DNA of 64,000 nucleotides, taken from CAYOZL01 sp964408435 (GTDB taxonomy: Bacteria > Bdellovibrionota_C > UBA2361 > SZUA-149 > CAYOZL01). A program made the translations under genes and the position numbers. The DNA is taken from NCBI GenBank assembly GCA_964408435.1, contig CAYOZL010000004.1, positions 1 to 64,000 of the forward strand, read 5' to 3'. Under the pieces are notes generated by a model. It did no database searches, had not been told where the DNA came from, and was given only the letters and a program-made list of their open reading frames with translations. Below are positions 17,286 through 24,690 of the stretch, in pieces. Each line of letters starts with the position of its first letter. Positions within the stretch are counted from its first letter, which is position 1.

Positions 17286-17913
17286 ATCTTCTTGCCTGCT
17301 GCTCTCTCACTTCTGCCTGGTACTCTTCCTCTGTCATCATATGATCAAATCTAAAACATAGCCAATTAATAAAATACGAACAAACTCCAAAAGATAAAAA
17401 GATAGTTGAAATTTTTAAAGAAAAACTCGCTAACATCTTTAACAAAACTTTATACTGAGAGATAAAATATGTTTTTCTGAAACTCAATAATATAAACTCT
17501 TCAAAAGAATTCTCAGCAATCCTAAATAGTATTAAAACTAAAAGGATTAAACAGATTAAATGCAAGAAAGTATTTAAAGAAAGAATCTTTTTCGGCGAAT
17601 AAAACCTAGAGAATCTAGGTACAACTAATCCAAGATTAAAATAAAATTTACTAAAAACTAAATTAACTAAATTCAATAAAAGCATTATGCTAAAAAACAA
17701 AAACAAAACTTTTATTAAAATATTATAATTTACAAATTGAATGTCTTCCTTGAAAAATAAATATTTAGAATAATCAAAATTACATATTAAATTTAAAAAT
17801 AAACAAAATAAAAAAAACTTAATCGAGTTTAAAAAATAATTACTTTTAACGAATATACCTTTGGCTTTTAAAGTTTTTAATTTACTTTCCGAAGCAGGGT
17901 ATTTTTTATTCAT
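17278..17913 (-). CDS. sctU: Type III export protein SctU, membrane domain only
   Basis: 211 residues against about 350 usual. The N-terminus (S-E-S-K-L-K-T-L-K-A-K-G-I-F-V-K-S) is the family's start, where E-K-A-T-P-K-K-L-R-x-A-R-K-K-G is usual. Four hydrophobic segments follow at about 30-46, 67-88, 115-133 and 168-188. It ends M-M-T-E-E-E-Y-Q-A-E-V-R-E-Q-Q, matching the start of the cytoplasmic linker (x-M-S-K-E-E-V-K-E-E), then stops. The autocleaving N-P-T-H domain is absent and is not found in the next frames. The stop codon overlaps the next gene's start, so this looks like a settled gene structure, not a sequencing error. Overlaps sctT by 4 bp. Confidence 0.82.
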   Translation of the reverse strand: MNKKYPASESKLKTLKAKGIFVKSNYFLNSIKFFLFCLFLNLICNFDYSKYLFFKEDIQFVNYNILIKVLFLFFSIMLLLNLVNLVFSKFYFNLGLVVPRFSRFYSPKKILSLNTFLHLICLILLVLILFRIAENSFEEFILLSFRKTYFISQYKVLLKMLASFSLKISTIFLSFGVCSYFINWLCFRFDHMMTEEEYQAEVREQQARRYG

Positions 17914-18533
17914 TTTTTACTCTTAACATCTAATATTAATTTTTGAGAATCAACGATTTCTTTAAAAATAGAGTTATAACTATCAAAAGATTGAACAAAC
18001 ACGAATAGAACTATAACTAGAGAAGATATTTTAAAAAATGAATTGTTAATACTCTTATTTGAAATAAGAACAAGGCAAGTAAAAACTATGGCAGTAAACA
18101 AGGATAAAAATAGCAACTGCACTAAAGGTTGAAAAGACATGTCAAAAGATAAAGCACTCATCTTATCTAAACTAAAAGAACCTCCATTAAAGAAGTCTGT
18201 ATAGCTATAAATATAAGAAAAATAATCTAATTTTAACAACTGCACTAATAAATCTAGAGAAAAAAAGATTTGCACAGATTTCAATTTTGGAAAAAATAAT
18301 CGGCTTGCTGTTTTACTATATAAATCAATAAATAGAATCGGCATTGAAAAAAGTAAGCCTAAGGAAAAACCATGTAACAAATCAACTAACAAGTTTTGTT
18401 CGTAAAAAGACTTAGAAAAAATAAAGAAAAGCATTAGAAATGTTACTGAAATAAATAATTTATTTAAAAATAACCTTAAAATAAAAAAAGTTACAGTTAG
18501 AAATACCGTTAAAGATACGATCTCAACTTCCAT
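17910..18533 (-). CDS. sctT: Type III export apparatus protein SctT
   Basis: 207 residues, mostly hydrophobic, with about six membrane segments; the SctT/SpaR/FliR family is usually near 255-265 residues, so this one is short. Position between sctS and sctU, with an 11-bp overlap to sctS and a 4-bp overlap to sctU, is the standard R-S-T-U order. The central F-S-L-G-L-L-F-S-M-P-I-L-F segment corresponds to the family's conserved hydrophobic G-x-P-containing stretch. SctT completes the export pore with SctR and SctS. Assignment relies on order and hydropathy more than on strong motifs. Confidence 0.78.
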   Translation of the reverse strand: MEVEIVSLTVFLTVTFFILRLFLNKLFISVTFLMLFFIFSKSFYEQNLLVDLLHGFSLGLLFSMPILFIDLYSKTASRLFFPKLKSVQIFFSLDLLVQLLKLDYFSYIYSYTDFFNGGSFSLDKMSALSFDMSFQPLVQLLFLSLFTAIVFTCLVLISNKSINNSFFKISSLVIVLFVFVQSFDSYNSIFKEIVDSQKLILDVKSKK

Positions 18534-18774
18534 AGTACTTCAAGCTACCCCACATATCTTTTGTAAAGTTTACAATTTGTTTCATCCAAGAATCTTTAAG
18601 AAAATAGACCAGGATAAATACAGAACTAAATTTAAAAACAAACCCTAAGGATCTATCCTGTACTTGCGTGGCTACTTTAATAAGAGCAACTATGAAGCCA
18701 AGAATTCCAAGAAGTATAAAAACTGGCAACATTGAATTAAAAAATAATCTAAATGTATTTATTATTTCAGCCAT
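18523..18774 (-). CDS. sctS: Type III export apparatus protein SctS
   Basis: 83 residues with two long hydrophobic segments (about 14-34 and 47-62) joined by a short loop, A-T-Q-V-Q-D-R-S-L, which matches the Q-I-Q-D-Q-T-L loop conserved in SctS/SpaQ/FliQ. Length is typical (85-90). It follows sctR by 2 bp and overlaps sctT by 11 bp. SctS forms the inner helical part of the export pore. Confidence 0.85.
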   Translation of the reverse strand: MAEIINTFRLFFNSMLPVFILLGILGFIVALIKVATQVQDRSLGFVFKFSSVFILVYFLKDSWMKQIVNFTKDMWGSLKYYGS

Positions 18775-18776
18775 TT

Positions 18777-19403
18777 CTATACGATATAAGACTTTATAAG
18801 ATTAGTAGAAATAATAGCCCAGCCATCTACCGTTACAAACAAAAGCAATTTCAGTGGGAGTGAGACTAAAAAGAAATCGATATTAACAATATCTAAGGCT
18901 GTTAATACCGTACTCACTATCAAGTCAATTAAGAGTAAGGGTAAAAATAAGGTTAATCCTAATTTAAACGCTTTTGTTATTTCAGAGATTACAAAAGCTG
19001 GCAGTAAAGTCCTTGAACTTGGATTATCCTCTGAATTTATCTGCATAATTCTTTCAAGATGCTTTCTTTCTGTATTTTTCTCTAAAAATTCAGACCATTT
19101 AGAAGAAATTGAACTATATACTTCTTTTTTTTGGCTCTGATTTAAATCTTTGATACTGGTTGATTGATTAAGCTCTAAGTTTATATTTTCTATTGTAGGG
19201 TACATTACATAGAGTGCCAATGAGAAGGACAAAGAAGAAAGCACCAAGATAGATGGAATCCCTCTAAAACCTAAACCTAAGCTTAAAATATAAAGAACAA
19301 CTGATATTTTAATAAAAGCACTAAAAAAAACTATTAGTGCAAATACCAAAAGTGCAGGCTCTAGATTTGAATACTGTGCTAAAAATTGAATAATAATATC
19401 CAT
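18777..19403 (-). CDS. sctR: Type III export apparatus protein SctR
   Basis: 208 residues, close to the usual 215-220. The signature F-I-K-I-S-V-V-L-Y-I-L near residue 31 and G-F-R-G-I-P-S after it correspond to the conserved F-V-K-I-x-x-V-L-x-x-L-R and Q-x-P motifs. Two membrane segments lie before and two after a soluble loop of about 75 residues. It heads the R-S-T-U set and is separated from sctQ by a 160-bp gap, which may hold its own promoter. I see no clear Shine-Dalgarno sequence. Confidence 0.88.
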   Translation of the reverse strand: MDIIIQFLAQYSNLEPALLVFALIVFFSAFIKISVVLYILSLGLGFRGIPSILVLSSLSFSLALYVMYPTIENINLELNQSTSIKDLNQSQKKEVYSSISSKWSEFLEKNTERKHLERIMQINSEDNPSSRTLLPAFVISEITKAFKLGLTLFLPLLLIDLIVSTVLTALDIVNIDFFLVSLPLKLLLFVTVDGWAIISTNLIKSYIV

Positions 19404-19563
19404 AGTGAATTTTCGGATAATTCTCTATGTTTTACAAGCAATTTATTTTTGTAAAGTATTCTATGTTTCCATATTGATTTATTAATTATTTTAATTAGGC
19501 AAGGCCTACTATCGAGTTTAAAAGGACTACAGTAATATAGTTGATAATATTATTGATTTAACT

Positions 19564-20559
19564 CTATAACTTGCTTAAGACTTTTATCTTTAAATCTTCA
19601 CCTTCTTCAATCGAGAGTGCTACTGTTGCTATTTTTTCCCCTCTTAGTGATAAGAAAAAATTTGAATTAGTGTTAATATTTGTAGGCAATAGCAAACCTG
19701 TTTTATTATAAGCGTTAAGGTCACCGTATAAATTAAATTTTTCTAACTCTATTGAAACCACAGTATCCTGATTAGATTTCTCATTCTGAGGATATAAGTC
19801 TTCTTCTATTTCTAGAACATATTTAGAATTATAAATTTTAACTTTAGCCTTAGCCCAAACTTGAGAATTTGAATATATTACACAATTGTTAAAAAACTTT
19901 TCTTCTGTGTTTATAATATTTCCAGGCTTTAAATATTCAATAAGTTTTTCAGGTGAAATAGAAAATCTCATAATTTCTGAATTGAGTTCATTGCATCTCT
20001 CATTTTGCTTAGCATTTAAACTTTCCAATTCATTACATAATAGCTCTATAGTATGTTCAGAAACAAAGAAATCAATCTTCGCATTTTTCTGTTTATCAAA
20101 TTCGATATTGAGTCTTATTTGATAATTTAGTGAATCGATATTTTCTGTTTTCTTATCAGAGTAAGATAAAGATATTTTGTTTTTTCCTTTCCAACTCTTC
20201 TCTAAAGTTGAGACCAGTCTTCTATAGAAATATGCTATTACAATCTCCTTATCAAATTGACTTCCTACGGCTGAAATAGAGTTCGCTATCACGCCTGCAG
20301 AATCGGTATCGGTCTCTAACCTGGCCTCAACAGAATTAACAAAAAAGCTTCCTGCGTAATTTTCTTCGCTTGTAGTTACATTTTCTAACAACTGGATAGA
20401 AAGAGTAGGCTCAGTTAAAGATAAAGATATAAGTACAGGTTTCCAAAAACTAAATAAATTATCAAATAATTTACCCAACTGTTCAGTATCAAAAACAGGA
20501 GGTCTAGTGCTTGTTTCAAATATTTCCAAAGGTTTTAAAGGTTGAAAATCTTCCATCAT
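19564..20559 (-). CDS. sctQ: Type III cytoplasmic ring (C-ring/sorting platform) protein SctQ-like
   Basis: 331 residues. The last 65 resemble a SpoA domain: V-V-S-I-E-L-E-K-F-N-L near residue 268, L-L-L-P-T-N, then F-L-S-L-R-G-E-K-I-A-T and a short strand to the end. The N-terminal 250 residues are poorly conserved, as is normal for SctQ. Position between an SctO-like gene (4-bp overlap) and sctR supports the call. SctQ builds the cytosolic platform that sorts export substrates. A second internal start producing a short SctQ-C form, known in other systems, cannot be judged here. Confidence 0.78.
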   Translation of the reverse strand: MMEDFQPLKPLEIFETSTRPPVFDTEQLGKLFDNLFSFWKPVLISLSLTEPTLSIQLLENVTTSEENYAGSFFVNSVEARLETDTDSAGVIANSISAVGSQFDKEIVIAYFYRRLVSTLEKSWKGKNKISLSYSDKKTENIDSLNYQIRLNIEFDKQKNAKIDFFVSEHTIELLCNELESLNAKQNERCNELNSEIMRFSISPEKLIEYLKPGNIINTEEKFFNNCVIYSNSQVWAKAKVKIYNSKYVLEIEEDLYPQNEKSNQDTVVSIELEKFNLYGDLNAYNKTGLLLPTNINTNSNFFLSLRGEKIATVALSIEEGEDLKIKVLSKL

Positions 20560-21026
20560 TTCTTCCTTATTAAATCCTCTGTATTAATATCCTGTATCTC
20601 TTTCATTATTCTTTCACTATTTATCTTATCTTTTTCTATTATCTTATCATATTTTTTTTGATCGACCTTATTCTCTAAAAGGTCTTTTTCAATCTCGTCC
20701 AAACGCAATTGAGACTTTACATAACTACTATTTGCTTCTTCTATTTTTTTAATTTCAGACTCTAAAGCTTCTTTTTTTTGTTTTACTATCTGATTTAAAT
20801 TTACAACTTGACTTACTTCCCCCTTCATTAAAAAAGAGCCTATATCTTTTTTCTCTATTTGCAGAATTTCTTGCTCTAGTTTTATTTTCGCTTCTTTTAA
20901 CTTCCTTAAAATTTCTTTCCTTTCTGCATTAATTGCTTCTACTTTTTTAAAGATTAAAAGCAATTCTTTTTCTTTAGCTTGGGAAATTAATTTAACGTTT
21001 TCTAGCTTTTTTTTATCGCTACTCAC
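20556..21026 (-). CDS. SctO-like (YscO/FliJ) coiled-coil protein
   Basis: 156 residues, almost entirely charged helix: long runs of E, K, I and L with heptad spacing and one short break near residues 62-72. Size, composition and place directly before sctQ are those of SctO, the stalk that links the SctN ATPase to SctV. Sequence identity in this family is very low, so the call rests on composition and order. No sctN gene precedes it in this window, which is odd for an SctO. An SctL-like stator is the alternative, but the protein is too short for that. Confidence 0.6.
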   Translation of the reverse strand: MSSDKKKLENVKLISQAKEKELLLIFKKVEAINAERKEILRKLKEAKIKLEQEILQIEKKDIGSFLMKGEVSQVVNLNQIVKQKKEALESEIKKIEEANSSYVKSQLRLDEIEKDLLENKVDQKKYDKIIEKDKINSERIMKEIQDINTEDLIRKK

Positions 21027-21037
21027 TCTTTAAGTAC

Positions 21038-21265
21038 TTAACCTTTTAATTCTTTAAGGGTCTTTCTTAACATTGTACCCAACAAAGGAATACGTAACTC
21101 AGGAGGCATTTCTGTAAAATCCTTTGCTGCGCGCTGAAAAGCTGTTTTATTGTCTTCATCAATGCTAAGATGCTCGATTGCATCCAAACCATCTACCAAC
21201 AAGGCCAAAGCAACTATACACTTTTCTTTTTTACCCAAAGCTCTAAATTTACTTATATCTCCCAT
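21038..21265 (-). CDS. Small hypothetical protein in the type III block
   Basis: 75 residues, soluble, mainly helical, with a single Cys in K-E-K-C-I-V-A-L-A-L-L-V-D and a C-terminal P-P-E-L-R-I-P-L-L-G-T-M-L-R-K-T-L. It overlaps the stop of sctJ by one base and lies 11 bp before the SctO-like gene. This is the slot usually filled by sctK, sctL and sctN. It is far too small to be any of those and has no Walker motif. It does not look like a needle subunit either. Real gene by context; function unknown. Confidence 0.6.
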   Translation of the reverse strand: MGDISKFRALGKKEKCIVALALLVDGLDAIEHLSIDEDNKTAFQRAAKDFTEMPPELRIPLLGTMLRKTLKELKG

Positions 21266-22104
21266 TACTCTAGCTTTTCTAGCTTTGATTCTTCATCTTC
21301 AATAAAGACAGAAGAAACTGGCCTATTCCCATATCTTTTTCTTAGCCAAATTAAGAAACTAACTCCTCCTAATAAAAATCCTGCAAAACATATCAATACT
21401 AATACGCCAATTATTTGATACTTCGCTCTATTTAAATCTTCTTGAGGGACTCTAAAGGCAAAGGGACGAACATACTTTAGCTTACTTGTTCCTATATTTT
21501 TACTTAACCAACTATTTGGAGGATCAACTTTAACTAAATTTAAAGCAACATTTTCCTTCTCTATACCAGGCAGTGCTTTCTCTACTACTTTTACAATTTG
21601 TTGCTTATCAAAGGGAATCTTAGAAGGCTGATTAGTAAAATATTTAATTACAATCGATGCACTTTGATCAAAACTTTTGCCAAAAATTGAATTACTCTCT
21701 CCACCTGCTCTTACTAAAACATTAGCAGAAATTACTCCTGGAAACTCACTTAGTAACCTCTCTAGCTCAAGAGATAATGCTCTGTTTACTTTAATTGCAC
21801 TTAAATCACTTGATAAATAACTAGAGTCGTTTATTAGACTTTCCAACTCTTTAGATTCTTTTTTAGGCAACTCATATGCTGTTATTATCTCTAAGGCTCT
21901 AGCGTAATCGTTATTTGCAACAAAAACTTTGAATTCTACTTTTCTTCCGCTAGAAGTCTTTACTCTCTCAGATTGTATACCTGAGCGATTAAGAGCAACA
22001 ACTATTTGAGCAGACTGTTCTGAGCTTATATTCTGAGCTATCTCTTTAGAGTTTTCACAACTTATTAAAAGAACTAACAAACAATAAAGAATTAATTTAT
22101 TCAT
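21265..22104 (-). CDS. sctJ: Type III inner-membrane ring lipoprotein SctJ
   Basis: 279 residues. A lipoprotein signal with L-L-I-S-C places the modified Cys at 16. The first ring-building motif is seen as A-Q-I-V-V-A-L-N-R-S-G-I and the following V-F-V-A-N-N-D-Y-A-R-A-L-E-I, and the second domain as L-E-R-L-L-S-E-F-P-G-V-I-S-A-N-V. A membrane segment at about 230-250 ends in a basic stop-transfer (L-R-K-R-Y-G). This is the standard YscJ/MxiJ layout, distinct from flagellar FliF, which is about twice as long. It is the first clear sct gene after the FHA and kinase-like genes. Confidence 0.92.
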   Translation of the reverse strand: MNKLILYCLLVLLISCENSKEIAQNISSEQSAQIVVALNRSGIQSERVKTSSGRKVEFKVFVANNDYARALEIITAYELPKKESKELESLINDSSYLSSDLSAIKVNRALSLELERLLSEFPGVISANVLVRAGGESNSIFGKSFDQSASIVIKYFTNQPSKIPFDKQQIVKVVEKALPGIEKENVALNLVKVDPPNSWLSKNIGTSKLKYVRPFAFRVPQEDLNRAKYQIIGVLVLICFAGFLLGGVSFLIWLRKRYGNRPVSSVFIEDEESKLEKLE

Positions 22105-22259
22105 CTAGCTTACTTAAATTTGAATCAATACAATAGAAGATTATTTCTATATAATATCATAAGACAGGAGAACAGATAGCGAAAAGTTACGGTTCTAGCC
22201 ATTAATTACCAATGGTTTTAGTCTCAATAGCTGAATCAAAATACTATCAAACTGAAATA

Positions 22260-23357
22260 TTAACTATCAGGCACTAAACATACTAATAGTTCAAATGCTC
22301 CAAACTTTAGCTTGTCTCCGTGCTCAACGGCTTCAACTTCTTCTGAAGATACAAAACTGCTTGAACTTTTTTTCATTACATAGGTACCTTGCTCACTCAT
22401 TAAATCCTGAATTTGAAGACTACCTCTACTGATTTTCAATAAACAATGAGGTGTTGAAATTGCTGAATCTGGTATAATTAAATCATTTTCTCTTAATTTC
22501 TGCTTAGCAACAAAGAACTTTCCTGTTCTTAATTCTATAGAAAAGCCATTAGTGTCATTAGAATAACTCACCAACCAACCTACTAAAATACCTGGCGCTG
22601 AACTTTTCTTTTCAATAGTGCCCTTTCTTTCGACACTACTTCTTTCTACATTATTTTTTTCAAAACTATCTTCTCTTTCAAAGTTTTCTTCTGAGCTCTT
22701 AAAATTATTTTCATTTGGCTTCTTCTTTCTTTTTCTTCGTCTTTTCTTACGTTTAGGCTCAGCTGGCGCATCCTCAGTATCATTACTTTGAATCTTATCC
22801 ATTTCACTATCTTTAACTGCATCCTTAAAATTTCTTTCCTCAAAAGAATCTACTTTTTCATTCTTTTGATGCTCAGATTTAAAATTCAAAGATCTAGAAG
22901 ATGGAGAATTATCATTATTGAAATTAGCAGTAGAGTCATTAAAAGCAGATTCATTATTGCTAGTATCATTACTAGTTTCTTCGAAACTATTTTGTAACTC
23001 TCTATTTTGTTCTACTTTTTGTTCAAAGCTTTCTTGTCCTATACTATTTTGAATATCTGCTTCTTGATCAACATGCTCTTGAACAAAATTTTCTTGAGCA
23101 AAACTCTCCTGTTTAATCTCACTATCTATAGATTTTTCAAATCTTGGCTCTTCTTGTATAGCCTGCTCTTGGATAGGCTGAACTTGAGGTTTTTGAGGTT
23201 CTTCTACTACAGGAGGAGCTTCTTGTGCAGAACTACTAGAGTCCTCTTGAGATGAAAATTGATGACCACACATGCGACATCTTGTTGCTACAGCAGGAAC
23301 TAAACTCCTACAACTTGGACATCTTACAAAAGTTAATTCAGTATCTTCACTAGACAT
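22260..23357 (-). CDS. Zinc-ribbon plus non-canonical FHA protein
   Basis: 365 residues in three parts. Residues 13-35 form a zinc ribbon with two C-x-x-C pairs (C-P-S-C and C-R-M-C). Residues 40-250 are low-complexity, rich in Glu, Asn and Ser with repeated short Q-E-x-F-x-Q units and a basic block of K/R (about 205-220). Residues 255-365 are an FHA-like domain introduced by G-W-L-V-S-Y-S-N-D-T-N-G; it keeps the S-x-x-H pair (I-S-T-P-H-C) but lacks the Gly-Arg and has Q-G-T in place of N-G-T. The same domain occurs in the 37116 gene. No membrane segment. Probably a cytoplasmic scaffold of the secretion block. Confidence 0.8.
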   Translation of the reverse strand: MSSEDTELTFVRCPSCRSLVPAVATRCRMCGHQFSSQEDSSSSAQEAPPVVEEPQKPQVQPIQEQAIQEEPRFEKSIDSEIKQESFAQENFVQEHVDQEADIQNSIGQESFEQKVEQNRELQNSFEETSNDTSNNESAFNDSTANFNNDNSPSSRSLNFKSEHQKNEKVDSFEERNFKDAVKDSEMDKIQSNDTEDAPAEPKRKKRRRKRKKKPNENNFKSSEENFEREDSFEKNNVERSSVERKGTIEKKSSAPGILVGWLVSYSNDTNGFSIELRTGKFFVAKQKLRENDLIIPDSAISTPHCLLKISRGSLQIQDLMSEQGTYVMKKSSSSFVSSEEVEAVEHGDKLKFGAFELLVCLVPDS

Positions 23358-23383
23358 TTACGCCTCTCTTTTTTAAAAAATCT

Positions 23384-24688
23384 TTAAAATAAAAAATAAT
23401 CACTAGTAAAAACTAATAAACATATGCCAACAATCGTTATAATCAGTAGCAATGTTAACAACAGAACTCTAAACTCCATTGCTTTAGCTTCCTTCAATCT
23501 TTCTTGCTCAAATTTCTCAGCTAAAACGTTAAACTCATCAGCATCTTCAAAGATATCTCCTAAGTTAACGTTTTTCTGTTTAGTAACCTGAGCTTCTATA
23601 TTTAAAGATGCGCCTTGTTCTACTAGGTTTTCTTTTTTTAACTTAAAACCCCCTTTTTTTTCTGTTTCCTCCTCTATTTCTTTCTCATTTAACAGTAGTT
23701 CAATCTCTATTCCAGAACATAGGTCTAAGATATAACTAGGTTTTCCATGATATTTATTTACATTCCCATGCTTAAGCTTATTGCCTTTAAAAAAGGTTCC
23801 ATTACTACTTTTATCTACTACTAGGAGCTCATTTTTTTTATTTAAAGTAACATTTAGATGTTCTCTTGAGATATGTGGTGCATTTACCCAAATATCACTA
23901 GCAGGGTCACGACCAATAGTTACCTGCTTGCCTTGCACTAAATCAAAGAAATTAGGTTTTACACTATTGGATTGAGAGACAATACTCGGATATTTATAGT
24001 TATTTTTTTTATGTATAATTCTATTATTATTTAAAGTTTCTAAATCTTGCTCAGAGAATAAAGGAATTAAATTAGTATTTGATCCAAGAGATACTATATC
24101 GTCTTTTTTTAAATATTTTCTTCCTGATATTTTTTCATCATTAACAAAAGTACCATTAGTACTCCCTAAGTCTTCTAACCATATTCCTTGAGTATCTCTA
24201 CCAAATTTACAATGCTCAGAAGAAACATCTGACATTTCTATTCTAATTAAACATTTTGAAAGTCGACCAACTATTATTTCAGTATTATGATAAAAAGATA
24301 AAATACTTGGCTGTTGATTTAATACAGAGATAGCAGGAAAATGGTAAACGCCATCACTAAAGGCTCTCTTAAGCGTATTAACCGCACCAATATCAGGATA
24401 TTCTTCATTACCTAAAACTAAATCGTAATCTAAAGGAGTAATACCTAAATTATATGAACCAAATTTTACACTTGCATAGCTATCAAATTTACGGATATTT
24501 GAATAAGAGTTAATGCTAAACTTTTGACCTTGAAGTCTTGTTAGTTCAATTTCTGGCACACTAGAGCCTGAACCCTCGATGACTAAGTGTGAGCGCTCTG
24601 TGCCCCCCAGGATTGCACTTGTTCTTCGAAGTAAAACTGTTTCACTTGGACTTACTCCATCATTAAAATCTATTTCTATAGCAAACAA
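23384..24688 (-). CDS. Tandem FHA protein with C-terminal membrane anchor
   Basis: 434 residues. Two canonical FHA domains are seen: one at about 125-215 (G-R, S-S-E-H, S-T-N-G-T) and one at about 245-330 (I-G-R, S-R-E-H, S-S-N-G-T), both with the residues that bind phosphothreonine. The first 110 residues may be a third, degenerate FHA fold. A linker with K-K-G-G-F follows, and the protein ends with a single hydrophobic segment (about 410-431), so it is tail-anchored with its FHA domains in the cytosol. SctD proteins also pair FHA with a membrane segment, but they have a large periplasmic part that is absent here. Likely reads kinase output at the membrane. Confidence 0.85.
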   Translation of the reverse strand: MFAIEIDFNDGVSPSETVLLRRTSAILGGTERSHLVIEGSGSSVPEIELTRLQGQKFSINSYSNIRKFDSYASVKFGSYNLGITPLDYDLVLGNEEYPDIGAVNTLKRAFSDGVYHFPAISVLNQQPSILSFYHNTEIIVGRLSKCLIRIEMSDVSSEHCKFGRDTQGIWLEDLGSTNGTFVNDEKISGRKYLKKDDIVSLGSNTNLIPLFSEQDLETLNNNRIIHKKNNYKYPSIVSQSNSVKPNFFDLVQGKQVTIGRDPASDIWVNAPHISREHLNVTLNKKNELLVVDKSSNGTFFKGNKLKHGNVNKYHGKPSYILDLCSGIEIELLLNEKEIEEETEKKGGFKLKKENLVEQGASLNIEAQVTKQKNVNLGDIFEDADEFNVLAEKFEQERLKEAKAMEFRVLLLTLLLIITIVGICLLVFTSDYFLF

Positions 24689-24690
24689 AT

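Noticed and set aside
23384..24688. Tandem FHA protein as SctD
   Set aside because: SctD needs a large periplasmic part after the membrane segment; here the protein ends at that segment.
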